A stretch of 10,873 bases of DNA, from the NCBI GenBank assembly GCA_964624875.1, contig CAZUZA010000045.1, positions 1-10,873 of the forward strand, in the 5' to 3' direction. Made by a program: the position numbers and the translations under genes. The stretch comes from Atopostipes sp964624875 (GTDB lineage Bacteria > Bacillota > Bacilli > Lactobacillales > Carnobacteriaceae_A). Each line of letters starts with the position of its first letter. The first letter of the stretch is position 1. Positions 1 to 7,120 of the stretch are shown here, piece after piece. The notes beneath the pieces were generated by a model, which was given only the letters and a program-made list of their open reading frames with translations, had not been told where the DNA came from and did no database searches.

Positions 1-152
1 TGTGCTGACGTGTATGTTTAAATATTCGACATACATGGAATATGAGACCATATTCAGCGTACTTCCTCTATGCTCTTTCTCACCTAATAAGAGCTCTCTG
101 TATTAAGATTTCGTATGCTTACTCTTCTCTACCGTTTCGTTCATTAAATTAT
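1..152 (-). promoter_or_regulatory. T-box leader RNA, Stem I region, cut by left edge
   Basis: Read on the minus strand, this has the order of conserved parts of a T-box Stem I. They are GAAGAGUA (121-128), AGAGAG (94-99), a distal hairpin with perfect arms GCUCUU/AAGAGC (72-77 and 89-94) around a loop containing GGUGAGA, then GGAAG and finally GAA followed by the specifier. The proximal helix pairs 113-119 with 56-62 with one mismatch. By family convention the specifier follows GAA, giving UAU (Tyr, 50-52); a one-base shift would give AUG (Met). The T-box sequence, antiterminator and target gene are to the left of the window. A competing 7-bp hairpin (GAAUAUG/CAUAUUC) covers the specifier, and a second hairpin pairs 11-17 with 29-35. 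The class call is firm; the amino acid is an inference. Confidence 0.72.
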
Positions 153-159
153 ACTCATA

Positions 160-188
160 ATACTATCACCAACCTTTTATAATTGCAA
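160..188 (-). promoter_or_regulatory. Putative sigma-A promoter of the T-box leader
   Basis: On the minus strand there is a -35 TTGCAA (183-188), a 17-base spacer and a -10 TAGTAT (160-165). It lies just past the terminator of the sugar operon and about 25 bases before the conserved Stem I sequences, the right place for a separate leader transcript. Confidence 0.5.
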
Positions 189-211
189 GGTCTTTTAATA
201 AATAGTTTTAA

Positions 212-246
212 ATAAAATAAAAAGAAACTGCGTAAACAGCTTCTCT
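212..246 (-). terminator. Intrinsic terminator of the maltodextrin operon
   Basis: The minus-strand RNA can form a 10-bp stem (237-246 with 221-230, including G-U pairs) with loop UUUACG, followed by UUUAUUUUAUU. It begins 12 bases after the stop codon of the DUF1189 gene. Confidence 0.8.
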
Positions 247-257
247 TTAATGTTTCG

Positions 258-1106
258 TCATTCATTTTTTTCCATTCGTTTTTCTAAATTATAATCATTA
301 AACTGTACTTTTGCCCAAATGATAATTAAGTAAACCACTAATCCTAGCGACTGAATGGTTACCATTAGGAACATATCAAAGTAGAACAGTCCAAAAACCA
401 TGGCGATTAAAGTAGGTACACCTAAAGAGTTCAGCATCAAGTTTACAGATTCTTTATACGTACTGATTGTTGTAAACTGACCTGATCTTGTAAAGTAGAT
501 TAAAAGTGCAGAACCTAAAACAAGTAGAACGTTCATAACAATTAAGAAAACGCCAATCATTAGAGAGAATACTAAAACAACTAACATTCTGTTTTGATTA
601 AACCATTGACGGCTTAATTCACTCTCCAGCTCTTCCACAGTATCTACACCCTCTAACGTAAAATCACGCGTATAAGGGATGGTACCTATTGGATAATCTT
701 CCTCACCTATTACGAATTGGTTTTGACCAAATAGAATAAAATTCGGAGATTCGACTTCTTCTTCAAACTCGGCTTCTGTCAGTCCACCTGCTATTACACC
801 ATAATCATTTTCGATAATAAATGGCGTTTCTATAAATAACTCACCTTGATCCACCGTTGTTTCTTGTAAAGTATTCACTGTTTCATCATCAAGCATCTGA
901 ACCGCATTCGGGTAGTACTCTTCTAATGGGAATGTGTCCATTTTTGCATAATTTAAGGTGACCGGAATAACCATTAGTGCATTTAAAAAGATAAAAATAA
1001 CAATCATCATTAAAGTGTTTAATTTAAATCGATTTTTAAATGCCGTTAATGGATTCCAAATACTTTTAAAATAATTAATTGGGAAAATATCTGTCTTCAA
1101 ACACAT
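258..1106 (-). CDS. DUF1189 membrane protein of the maltodextrin operon (YvdJ/MalA-like)
   Basis: A 282-residue membrane protein that is the last gene of the operon. One membrane segment lies near residues 31-50. An acidic, probably extracytoplasmic domain follows (about 51-172), then three or four hydrophobic segments between 173 and 266, and a charged cytoplasmic tail. This layout and the position after malG match the DUF1189 proteins of the B. subtilis yvdJ and Listeria maltodextrin loci. Their biochemical role is not established; a link to the sugar transporter is inferred from location. The start is uncertain. The ATG has AGGA only two bases upstream, whereas a TTG two codons later (1098-1100) sits eight bases from the same AGGA and may be the real start. 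A hairpin (1121-1137) overlaps the malG stop just upstream. Confidence 0.8.
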   Translation of the reverse strand: MCLKTDIFPINYFKSIWNPLTAFKNRFKLNTLMMIVIFIFLNALMVIPVTLNYAKMDTFPLEEYYPNAVQMLDDETVNTLQETTVDQGELFIETPFIIENDYGVIAGGLTEAEFEEEVESPNFILFGQNQFVIGEEDYPIGTIPYTRDFTLEGVDTVEELESELSRQWFNQNRMLVVLVFSLMIGVFLIVMNVLLVLGSALLIYFTRSGQFTTISTYKESVNLMLNSLGVPTLIAMVFGLFYFDMFLMVTIQSLGLVVYLIIIWAKVQFNDYNLEKRMEKNE

Positions 1107-1132
1107 CGTCCTATTCTAATGTTAGATTATTT

Positions 1133-1990
1133 CTAACCTTTCGTACCACCGGCAGTTAATCCAGACACAAAATGCTTCTGTAAGAAGAAGAACAAGATAG
1201 AGATTGGAAGAGCAATTAAAATTGCTCCGGCCGCGAATAACGTTACACGCTGCTCACGAGGGTTATTAATGAACTGTTGTAATCCAATTGCTACTGTATA
1301 GTTGTCTGGTGTTCGTAAAATAAAACGAGCTAACATGAACTCACCAAATGGCGTCATAAATGCCCATAACGATTGTACCGCTACCATTGGTCGAACTAAT
1401 GGTAACACAATCTGAATGAATGTTCGAATATGTCCTGCACCATCTAAACGGGCAGATTCATCTAAATCTATCGGAACCGTATCGAAGTATCCCTTCATCA
1501 GCCAGGTGTTCATTGGTATCGAGCCACCGACGTAAAGGAAAATTAAGAACCAGTGTTTGTCTAGTCCCCCTACAAGTAAAGCCATAACATAGAATGCCGT
1601 TAAAGCTGCAGTAGTTGGAACCATTTGAACAATGATAAAGAATTTTAAGGAAGATTTTCTTCCTGCAAAACGATATCTACTATAAGCATAACCAGCCAAT
1701 GTAATAATCGTTACTTGAATGACCATTGCTGTTAATGCAACTTTCAGTGTATTTAAATACCACTGTCCATAGAGTGTTTCTGAGAACAATCTTCTAAAGT
1801 TATTCAACGTCAATGTTGTATTAAAGTTTAGGTCAAATGCCATTAAGTTTCCTGATCGGAATGCTGAAGTTATTGTAATTAACAGTGGGTAAATAATAAT
1901 CGCTGAAAGCAAAATGAGATAGGCATATGTGAAAATTTGTGACCATACTCGCTTGCTTTTTTGTGTTTTCAATAATGATTTTTTAGCCAT
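1133..1990 (-). CDS. malG: Maltodextrin ABC transporter permease, MalG/MdxG type
   Basis: A 285-residue inner-membrane permease, one half of the maltodextrin import channel with MalF. It has six predicted membrane segments (about 21-42, 82-104, 114-140, 146-165, 203-222, 250-271). The cytoplasmic EAA-type loop that docks the ATPase is at about 177-197 (DESARLDGAG, then LPLVRP). The C-terminus QKHFVSGLTAGGTKG is the classic MalG ending. Full length for the family. The ATG is preceded by GGAGGA (1999-2004), which lies in the last codons of malF; only four bases separate the malF stop from this start, so translation is probably coupled. B. subtilis calls the orthologue mdxG. Confidence 0.95.
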   Translation of the reverse strand: MAKKSLLKTQKSKRVWSQIFTYAYLILLSAIIIYPLLITITSAFRSGNLMAFDLNFNTTLTLNNFRRLFSETLYGQWYLNTLKVALTAMVIQVTIITLAGYAYSRYRFAGRKSSLKFFIIVQMVPTTAALTAFYVMALLVGGLDKHWFLIFLYVGGSIPMNTWLMKGYFDTVPIDLDESARLDGAGHIRTFIQIVLPLVRPMVAVQSLWAFMTPFGEFMLARFILRTPDNYTVAIGLQQFINNPREQRVTLFAAGAILIALPISILFFFLQKHFVSGLTAGGTKG

Positions 1991-1994
1991 TTTA

Positions 1995-3332
1995 TTAATC
2001 CTCCATTTCGAATGCTTTCGATCGGCTGAATATTACTAAAGATATTCCAATTACAATTAGTGAAATAATTAATGTAATTGCCGACGAAACATTATACTGT
2101 GGTGACTGGCCAGTAGTTAATTTATATACCCATGATATTAGGATATCTGTTGATCCCGCGTTATTTCCTACACTTCCCGGTCCACCTTCGTTAAATAGGT
2201 AAATCATTGTGAAGTTGTTAAAGTTACCTGTATATTGCGTAATGAAAATTGGAGCTGCTACAGATAAAATATGAGGGAATGTAATAAAACGGAATTTTTG
2301 AATCGTTGTGGCACCATCAATTGATGAAGCCTCATACCATTCTTCTGGAATCGATTGTAAAATCGATGTCGTTAATACATAAATATATGGGAATCCTAAC
2401 CAACCTTGAATTGAAATTAATGCAACTTTTGTCCAAAATGGCTCAATCTTCCATGATAACGCTGGAATATTATAAAATGGAATAAAGTTGTTTAAGAAAG
2501 GAATAACCTGACTATTAATTGCTCCTGCACTCGGGTTGAACATATTTGAGAATGTTAAAATTGAAATAAATGCAGGTACAGCCCATGGCAATAGTAAAAT
2601 AACACCAAACAGTCTTTTTCCTTTAATAAATGGTTGATTCATAACCATCGCCGTTAAAACACCTAGACCTATTTGCAAGGTTGTTGCAGCTACAGTCCAA
2701 ATAACCGTCCAAGATAAAACCGACGTAAATGTTTCACGGTAAGTACTTAATCGGAAAATACTTGAAAATGTTTGTAAGCCCGTCCAGTCGATTAAGTTTG
2801 CTGGCGGGATATGGTTAAAGTCATAGTTTGTGAACATAATTAGAATCGTTACTAAAACTGGGAAAATAATCGCAAATACCATAATGATATAAGCTGGAAT
2901 TGTTAGTAAATAAGGAAATCCACTTTCATAGACGTTTCTTAAAACATCTTTTGTTGAATAATTAACTTTCTCTGGATCCAGAGCCTTTATTTTAGCCACT
3001 CGGTTTGCATCAAACATTTGAATAAAATAAAAGAAGAGGAAGATTAGAATAACTAGTAATTGTAGAACCCCTTCAATCATTAAAAACAGTGAATGGTCTT
3101 CACGAGGTGTTGTCCCTAAAGTGATTAAACCTTCTAGCGCCTCTATACCCCCACTAAATAGTTGAGCTAAAAATAAAGCAAATATACCAAGAAAGACAAC
3201 TCCCTTAAATATTTGCCTATTATAGAACTGTCCTCCACCCGGAATAATAGAAGATAACGTAGCTTTTCTAATATTTTCTTGATCTTCTTTTGAATATTCC
3301 TCTTTCTTTTTTGTAGCTGCAGTACTTTCCAC
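1995..3332 (-). CDS. malF: Maltodextrin ABC transporter permease, MalF/MdxF type
   Basis: The second channel subunit of the maltodextrin importer. I place the start at GTG 3330-3332 (445 aa). The only good ribosome site, AAGGAG at 3342-3347, is nine bases before it. The ATG at 3348-3350 would give six more residues but has no Shine-Dalgarno sequence. The N-terminus is longer than in E. coli-type permeases of minimal size. It has a charged region, a PGGGQFYNRQ motif, two extra hydrophobic segments (around 50-66 and 88-112, numbered from the ATG), then the six-segment permease core. The EAA loop is near residues 340-360 (EASSIDGATT, then ITFPH). An extended N-terminus of this sort is known in MalF proteins of Gram-positive bacteria. 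It is separated from malE by a strong terminator-like hairpin, so it is probably made in smaller amount than the binding protein. Confidence 0.93.
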   Translation of the reverse strand: MESTAATKKKEEYSKEDQENIRKATLSSIIPGGGQFYNRQIFKGVVFLGIFALFLAQLFSGGIEALEGLITLGTTPREDHSLFLMIEGVLQLLVILIFLFFYFIQMFDANRVAKIKALDPEKVNYSTKDVLRNVYESGFPYLLTIPAYIIMVFAIIFPVLVTILIMFTNYDFNHIPPANLIDWTGLQTFSSIFRLSTYRETFTSVLSWTVIWTVAATTLQIGLGVLTAMVMNQPFIKGKRLFGVILLLPWAVPAFISILTFSNMFNPSAGAINSQVIPFLNNFIPFYNIPALSWKIEPFWTKVALISIQGWLGFPYIYVLTTSILQSIPEEWYEASSIDGATTIQKFRFITFPHILSVAAPIFITQYTGNFNNFTMIYLFNEGGPGSVGNNAGSTDILISWVYKLTTGQSPQYNVSSAITLIISLIVIGISLVIFSRSKAFEMED

Positions 3333-3341
3333 TGCAATCAA

Positions 3342-3347
3342 CTCCTT
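3342..3347 (-). promoter_or_regulatory. Ribosome binding site deciding the malF start
   Basis: AAGGAG on the minus strand lies nine bases upstream of GTG 3330-3332. It also lies immediately inside the longer reading frame that begins with ATG at 3350. It therefore favours the GTG start. Confidence 0.6.
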
Positions 3348-3385
3348 CATTTTAAAACGGTACTATGAATCATTTTGTATCTAAC

Positions 3386-3434
3386 AAATAAAAAATGATT
3401 CAGCAGTGATATGGAAATCATCTGCTGAATCATT
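3386..3434 (-). terminator. malE-malF intergenic hairpin with U-tract (attenuator or processing site)
   Basis: In the minus-strand RNA, AAUGAUUCAGCAG (3422-3434) pairs perfectly with 3394-3406. After a single bulged base, UGAU pairs with AUCA across a six-base loop, giving 17 bp in all. UUUUUUAUUU follows. The structure is 32 bases after the malE stop and before malF. Partial termination, or protection of the malE transcript from 3' decay, is the usual way ABC operons make more binding protein than permease; which of these applies here is not visible from sequence. Confidence 0.85.
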
Positions 3435-3465
3435 CCTCTACTCGATATTCAACAAAATTTACTTA

Positions 3466-4779
3466 TTAATATTTTTGTTCAATATTATCAGAGATTATGT
3501 TTACGGCATCATTAGCTGATTCTTCAGCTGTTTTGTTTCCTGATACAGCGTCAAACATCATTGTTTCTGCACCAGTCCAAACTTCTGCCATTTCTGGAAT
3601 GTTTGGCATTGGAACTGCGTTACTATAAGCTTCTACTACTGCGATAGCTAACTCGTTATCACCAGCATCAACAATTGCTTGGCGAGCTTGTTGGTTTGCA
3701 GGGACTTCACTATTGAAGTCATGTAAAGCTGCCATGTTTTCTTCTGTTGTAATGTAGTCTAACCACGCTTGTGCTGCTTCAGCATTTTGTGTATATTCAG
3801 AGATAATCCAACCTTTACCTCCACCAAATGGTGCATATGGGCTACCGTTTGGTAATGTAGGAATTGGCGCTACTCCATAGTTCATGTCAGCAAAAGAAGC
3901 TGCACTCCATGGTCCACCAATAATTGCTGCTGCTGCTCCATCAATAAATGTTTGATCTACGAATGTACCAGCACTTGTTGCATCTTGCATTCCTGCTGGC
4001 CATACGTCATACCAAGTTTTCGCATACTCAATTGCTTCAACTGTACCTTCATTATTTAATCCAACGTCAGATGTATCTGTCCCATCTTCACCAAAGACAT
4101 ATCCACCAAATCCTGATAGTAAACCGTATGAACTATAAAAGTCTACCCAGTTTGCTAAGAATGCTGTTTGTTTTCCAGTTTCAGAAGAATATGCATATGC
4201 GTCATCTTCAGCTAATGCTTCTAGTTCTTCAAATGTTTCTGGTGCTGCATCAATTAAATCTGCGTTATAATACATGATTAATGCTTCAATTACATATGGT
4301 GAACCAAAGATTTTTCCATCTGCAGATACTTGTAGTTCGTCTGTTTCGTCGTAACGACCATCATCAGCAAGTGCTACTTCATGTAAGTGTCCTTGTTGAC
4401 CTAGACCACCAATACGGTCATATGGTGCTAACATAACGTCTGCTGATAAACCAGCTGGACCATCTAAAGGTAATCCTTCTAAACTCTCAAACATGTCACG
4501 TTCGATAACATCTACTGTCACACCTGTATCTGCTTCAAAAGATTCTGCAACGTCTGAGATAAATTCGATATAATCTGGACCAACAGCGATCTGTAGTTCT
4601 CCACCTAAATCACCAGTTGTTTCATCTCCAGCTTCACCTGGTTCTTCTGTTCCTTCATCTTTACCTGGATCAACTGTATCTGGTTCTTCTGTATCACCAC
4701 CACCACACGCTGCTAATACTAACGCTGTAGATGCAGTAACTAATCCCATTGCATATTTCTTCCAATTTGTTTTACTCAT
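3466..4779 (-). CDS. malE: Maltodextrin-binding lipoprotein (ABC transporter substrate-binding protein)
   Basis: A 437-residue extracellular solute-binding protein that captures maltose or maltodextrins and delivers them to MalF/MalG. The signal peptide ends in a lipobox LVLAAC with the lipidated Cys at residue 25. A very acidic linker follows (about 28-58, rich in Glu, Asp, Gly and Pro), then the two-lobed family-1 binding domain from about residue 60 to the end. Typical features include AVGPDYIEF near the start of the mature domain, the central GGPWSAASF segment and a PNIPEMAEVW segment near the C-terminus. The start is supported by AGGAGG (4789-4794), nine bases upstream. Length and position match B. 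subtilis mdxE. Exact sugar preference cannot be read from sequence, but the neighbouring neopullulanase supports maltodextrin or cyclodextrin. Confidence 0.95.
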   Translation of the reverse strand: MSKTNWKKYAMGLVTASTALVLAACGGGDTEEPDTVDPGKDEGTEEPGEAGDETTGDLGGELQIAVGPDYIEFISDVAESFEADTGVTVDVIERDMFESLEGLPLDGPAGLSADVMLAPYDRIGGLGQQGHLHEVALADDGRYDETDELQVSADGKIFGSPYVIEALIMYYNADLIDAAPETFEELEALAEDDAYAYSSETGKQTAFLANWVDFYSSYGLLSGFGGYVFGEDGTDTSDVGLNNEGTVEAIEYAKTWYDVWPAGMQDATSAGTFVDQTFIDGAAAAIIGGPWSAASFADMNYGVAPIPTLPNGSPYAPFGGGKGWIISEYTQNAEAAQAWLDYITTEENMAALHDFNSEVPANQQARQAIVDAGDNELAIAVVEAYSNAVPMPNIPEMAEVWTGAETMMFDAVSGNKTAEESANDAVNIISDNIEQKY

Positions 4780-4800
4780 TGACTTATTCCTCCTAAAGTT

Positions 4801-4814
4801 TGAAAATGTTTACA
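4801..4814 (-). promoter_or_regulatory. Probable CcpA cre site at the malE promoter
   Basis: The minus strand reads TGTAAACATTTTCA, matching the cre consensus TGNAANCGNWWNCA at all but one fixed position (CA for the central CG). It overlaps the expected transcription start of malE, where CcpA binding would block initiation when glucose is present. Confidence 0.6.
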
Positions 4815-4819
4815 ATCAT

Positions 4820-4848
4820 ATTATTTCATAGTGTATACGATTTTGCAA
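4820..4848 (-). promoter_or_regulatory. Putative sigma-A promoter of malE
   Basis: On the minus strand there is a -35 TTGCAA (4843-4848), a 17-base spacer and a -10 AATAAT (4820-4825, five of six consensus bases). The -35 is embedded in the LacI-type operator and the start region in the cre site. No terminator is visible between the amylase gene and this promoter, so read-through from upstream is also likely. Confidence 0.6.
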
Positions 4849-4860
4849 CCGTTTTCGTAA
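4841..4860 (-). promoter_or_regulatory. LacI-family (MalR-like) operator upstream of malE
   Basis: A LacI-type site with a central CG (GAAAACGGTTGC on the minus strand). It is identical at 16 of 20 positions to the site at 6604-6623 in front of the neopullulanase gene. The shared sequence at the two promoters of one pathway, overlapping the -35 here, suggests a maltose regulator. The core also fits the cre consensus at all but one fixed position, so CcpA binding cannot be excluded. Confidence 0.6.
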
Positions 4861-4886
4861 AATTTTAATCTAATTATTTCCTTTTT

Positions 4887-6549
4887 TTATTTTTCTATCA
4901 CATTTATGACAAATCCATTACGATCAAGNNNNNNNNNNNNNNNNNNNNNNNNNNNNNNNNNNNNNNNNNNNNNNNNNNNNNNNNNNNNNNNNNNNNNNNN
5001 NNNNNNNNNNNNNNNNNNNNNNNNNNNNCTCTTTTGTAAATGCGAGCATCGATAAATCCTGGTCTTCTTTGTCCCAAATCATACATTTACGACAATCTGG
5101 ATCATGGAAGCCGTCGATACCCACTTCAGTTCCGTAATAGATACATGGTGTACCTTGCTGCGCAAACATAAAGGTTAATATAGCTTTTACTAAGTCTTTA
5201 TCGTCATAAGCCTTTGTTAATATTCTTGGCGTATCATGCGAGTCCAACAAGTTGAACTGTACTTCGTTTGTTTGCTTGCGATACAACATGGTTTGTTGAT
5301 TCATGCCATAGACCATTTCAGACGGTGTGACGATTTTTCTCAGGAAATAATCTTCAATTTTCTCAGTAAAAACATAGTTCATTACTGCGTGAAATTCGTC
5401 CCCTTCAAGCCATTTCTGTCCTGAATGCCACAACTCGCCAATGATATAAATATCTTCTTTAGCAGTGACACAAGCCGTATAAAATTCTTTCCAAAAGGCA
5501 TGATCGACTTCGTTTGCAACATCTAACCGCCAGCCATCAATATCAAATTCGCGAATCCAATAAGTAGCAACATCTAACAGATGCGCTTTTACTTCGGGAT
5601 TGGCTGTATTTAACTTCGGCATATGCCCAGCGAACGCAAACGTATCATAACTCAAGTCATACATTTCATTCATTTCGTTTGGTTTGAAATGGTTGTAGTT
5701 CGGAACCGGGAACGAATGAATATGGAACCAGTCTTTGTAGCGTGAGTTCTCTTGGTTTTCGAGGACGTCTTGCCACTGGACTGAGTCGTAACCGATGTGA
5801 TTGAACACGGCGTCTAACATGACTCGAATCCCTCGTTTGTGGGCTTCGTCGACTAACATTTTGAGTGTTTCTTTGTCGCCGAATGTTGGGTCAATTTCCA
5901 TGTAATCGGTCGTGTCGTACTTATGATTTGTTGGTGCTTTGAATATTGGTGTGAGGTATAAGCCATTAATTCCTAGCTCTTCTATGTAATCTAAATGGTT
6001 TATTATACCTTGTAAATCTCCACCATAAAAATCGTCTTGACCAGGATGTTCCTTACTCCCCCATGGTAATGTGTCTTCTGGATCATTTGTTGTATCTCCA
6101 TTTGCGAAGCGATCTGGAAATATTTGATACCAAATTGTTTCTTTTACCCATTGTGGAGATTTGAATCGATCTACTTCATGGAAGAACGGCAATCGGAAGT
6201 AATAATTTACTTCTTTTAAATAGAGCTCATCCATTGGGTAAACTCCACGGTCACAGTAAAATACTTCTGTTCGATCTAGCCCTTTGACGTGAAATCCATA
6301 CGCCAATCGTCGGGTATCCACTGTTGTTTCGATTTCCCAATAATCATGTAGTTCTGTGCTTGCAATTTTTTCCATGGGTGCACCGTCTGTGAACCAGTGG
6401 TCGTTGTAAAGACGGTAGACATCACCACTTAATAAATCAACTGATTTTACATCTCCAGCTTTTGTTCGTAGTCGAATAAAAACGCGATCTTTATCATACA
6501 GATAGGCATATTCACTCTCTGGTCTATGAAATAATGCAGCAGTATCCAC
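4887..6549 (-). CDS. Neopullulanase / cyclomaltodextrinase / maltogenic amylase (GH13_20), interrupted by an assembly gap
   Basis: An intracellular amylase that hydrolyses cyclodextrins, pullulan or imported maltodextrins. 507 residues are readable before the gap. An N-terminal CBM34-like domain covers about 1-125. The TIM-barrel motifs are DAVFNH (246-251), the subfamily signature MPKLN (310-314), GWRLDVANE with nucleophile Asp343, GEL with acid/base Glu372, and LLDSHD with Asp439. All catalytic residues are present. The family is usually near 585 aa, so the C-terminal beta domain is mostly in the gap. After the gap, the frame LDRNGFVINVIEK followed by TAA (4887) reads like the natural C-terminus. 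It agrees with the upstream frame only if the true gap is not exactly 100 bases. The start is GTG, with GAGGAGG ending seven bases upstream. There is no signal peptide. The orthologue is B. subtilis yvdF (bbmA). Confidence 0.9.
4929..5028. other. Assembly gap (100 N)
   Basis: Exactly 100 undetermined bases, a common placeholder for a scaffold gap of unknown size. It falls in the 3' part of the neopullulanase gene. About 65-70 residues (around 200 bases) would be needed to reach the usual family length. Confidence 0.99.
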
Positions 6550-6603
6550 TATTTAACCTCCTCTAACTCGTTATTCCTTAACATTTATAATATATACATA
6601 AAC

Positions 6604-6623
6604 TTATGCTACCGGTTGCGTAA
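6604..6623 (-). promoter_or_regulatory. LacI-family (MalR-like) operator upstream of neopullulanase
   Basis: The minus strand reads CGCAACCGGTAGCA, an imperfect inverted repeat around a central CG. It shares 16 of 20 bases with the malE operator at 4841-4860. It lies about 10-30 bases downstream of the predicted transcription start, a roadblock position. Confidence 0.6.
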
Positions 6624-6637
6624 GTTAAACGCTTTCA
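6624..6637 (-). promoter_or_regulatory. Possible CcpA cre site at the neopullulanase promoter
   Basis: TGAAAGCGTTTAAC matches the cre consensus except for the last two bases. It follows the -10 box directly and touches the MalR-like operator, so both would act at the transcription start. Confidence 0.45.
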
Positions 6638-6638
6638 T

Positions 6639-6667
6639 AGTATATCAGGTGTTAATATAATTTGCAA
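6639..6667 (-). promoter_or_regulatory. Putative sigma-A promoter of the neopullulanase gene
   Basis: On the minus strand there is a -35 TTGCAA (6662-6667), a 17-base spacer ending in TGA, and a -10 TATACT (6639-6644, five of six consensus bases, extended TGn form). A second AT-rich -10-like stretch (TATAAA near 6585-6592) is possible but has no good -35. The stretch between here and the tRNA terminator (6668-6783) shows no gene or other clear site. Confidence 0.6.
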
Positions 6668-6783
6668 TATCTTTTTTTATTTTATGAACATCTGAGTAAA
6701 ATTTGAATAGAAACTCATTTTGTTGCTATTTTCAGAAAGTAGTTTCGAAGGATCTTTTAATCAAATGGTCATTTTAGAAAATA

Positions 6784-6809
6784 AAAAAAGAGTCCACTCG
6801 GAAAAACTC
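6784..6809 (-). terminator. Intrinsic terminator after tRNA-Leu
   Basis: On the minus strand, GAGUUU (6804-6809) pairs with GGACUC (6790-6795, with G-U pairs) across an eight-base loop, followed by seven U. A second small hairpin with five-base-pair ends (6809-6826) lies just upstream. Confidence 0.65.
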
Positions 6810-6872
6810 AGAAACTTTAGCTTCTGAAGAATTTTCTAAATGAACTCCTACTCTACAAATTTTCTATATCAA

Positions 6873-6957
6873 TGCGCACAAGAAGACTCGAACTTCCACA
6901 GGGATACTTCCCCACCAGCCCCTCAAGCTGGCGCGTCTACCATTCCGCCATGTGCGC
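6873..6957 (-). tRNA. tRNA-Leu(GAG)
   Basis: Minus-strand class II tRNA of 85 nt. The acceptor arms GCGCACA (6951-6957) and UGUGCGC (6874-6880) pair fully and the discriminator base is A. The anticodon stem CCAGC/GCUGG encloses UUGAGGG, giving anticodon GAG for leucine codons CUC and CUU. A long variable arm (GGGG AAGUA UCCC) and a T arm with loop UUCGAGU are present. The 3' CCA is not encoded. Confidence 0.97.
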
Positions 6958-6979
6958 TTTTTTGTAAGCTGCAATAGTA

Positions 6980-7008
6980 ATATTAACAGGATTATAAAAA
7001 AGTGTCAA
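6980..7008 (-). promoter_or_regulatory. Sigma-A promoter of tRNA-Leu
   Basis: On the minus strand there is a perfect -35 TTGACA (7003-7008), a 17-base spacer ending in TGT, and a -10 TAATAT (6980-6985). It lies 22 bases before the mature tRNA 5' end. Confidence 0.8.
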
Positions 7009-7120
7009 TTTATTTGTGAGAGGTTACGATAAAAGTTGGCTAAAGTTGAGGGATCGTGTTCGCTAAGCTGAAGAATTAAGTTATGTGGACGGTCTTTTTC
7101 AAACCATCCTCCTCTTTTTC

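Noticed and set aside
3948..4277. Open frame of 109 codons on the plus strand inside malE
   Set aside because: Its translation is low-complexity (rich in Leu, His, Gln) and lies antisense to a clearly real lipoprotein gene; no ribosome site was seen.
7087..7109. Hairpin GGACGGT/ACCATCC upstream of gloA as a terminator or riboswitch element
   Set aside because: The stem has a C-A mismatch and a nine-base loop, the T-run is separated from it, and no known aptamer motif is present.
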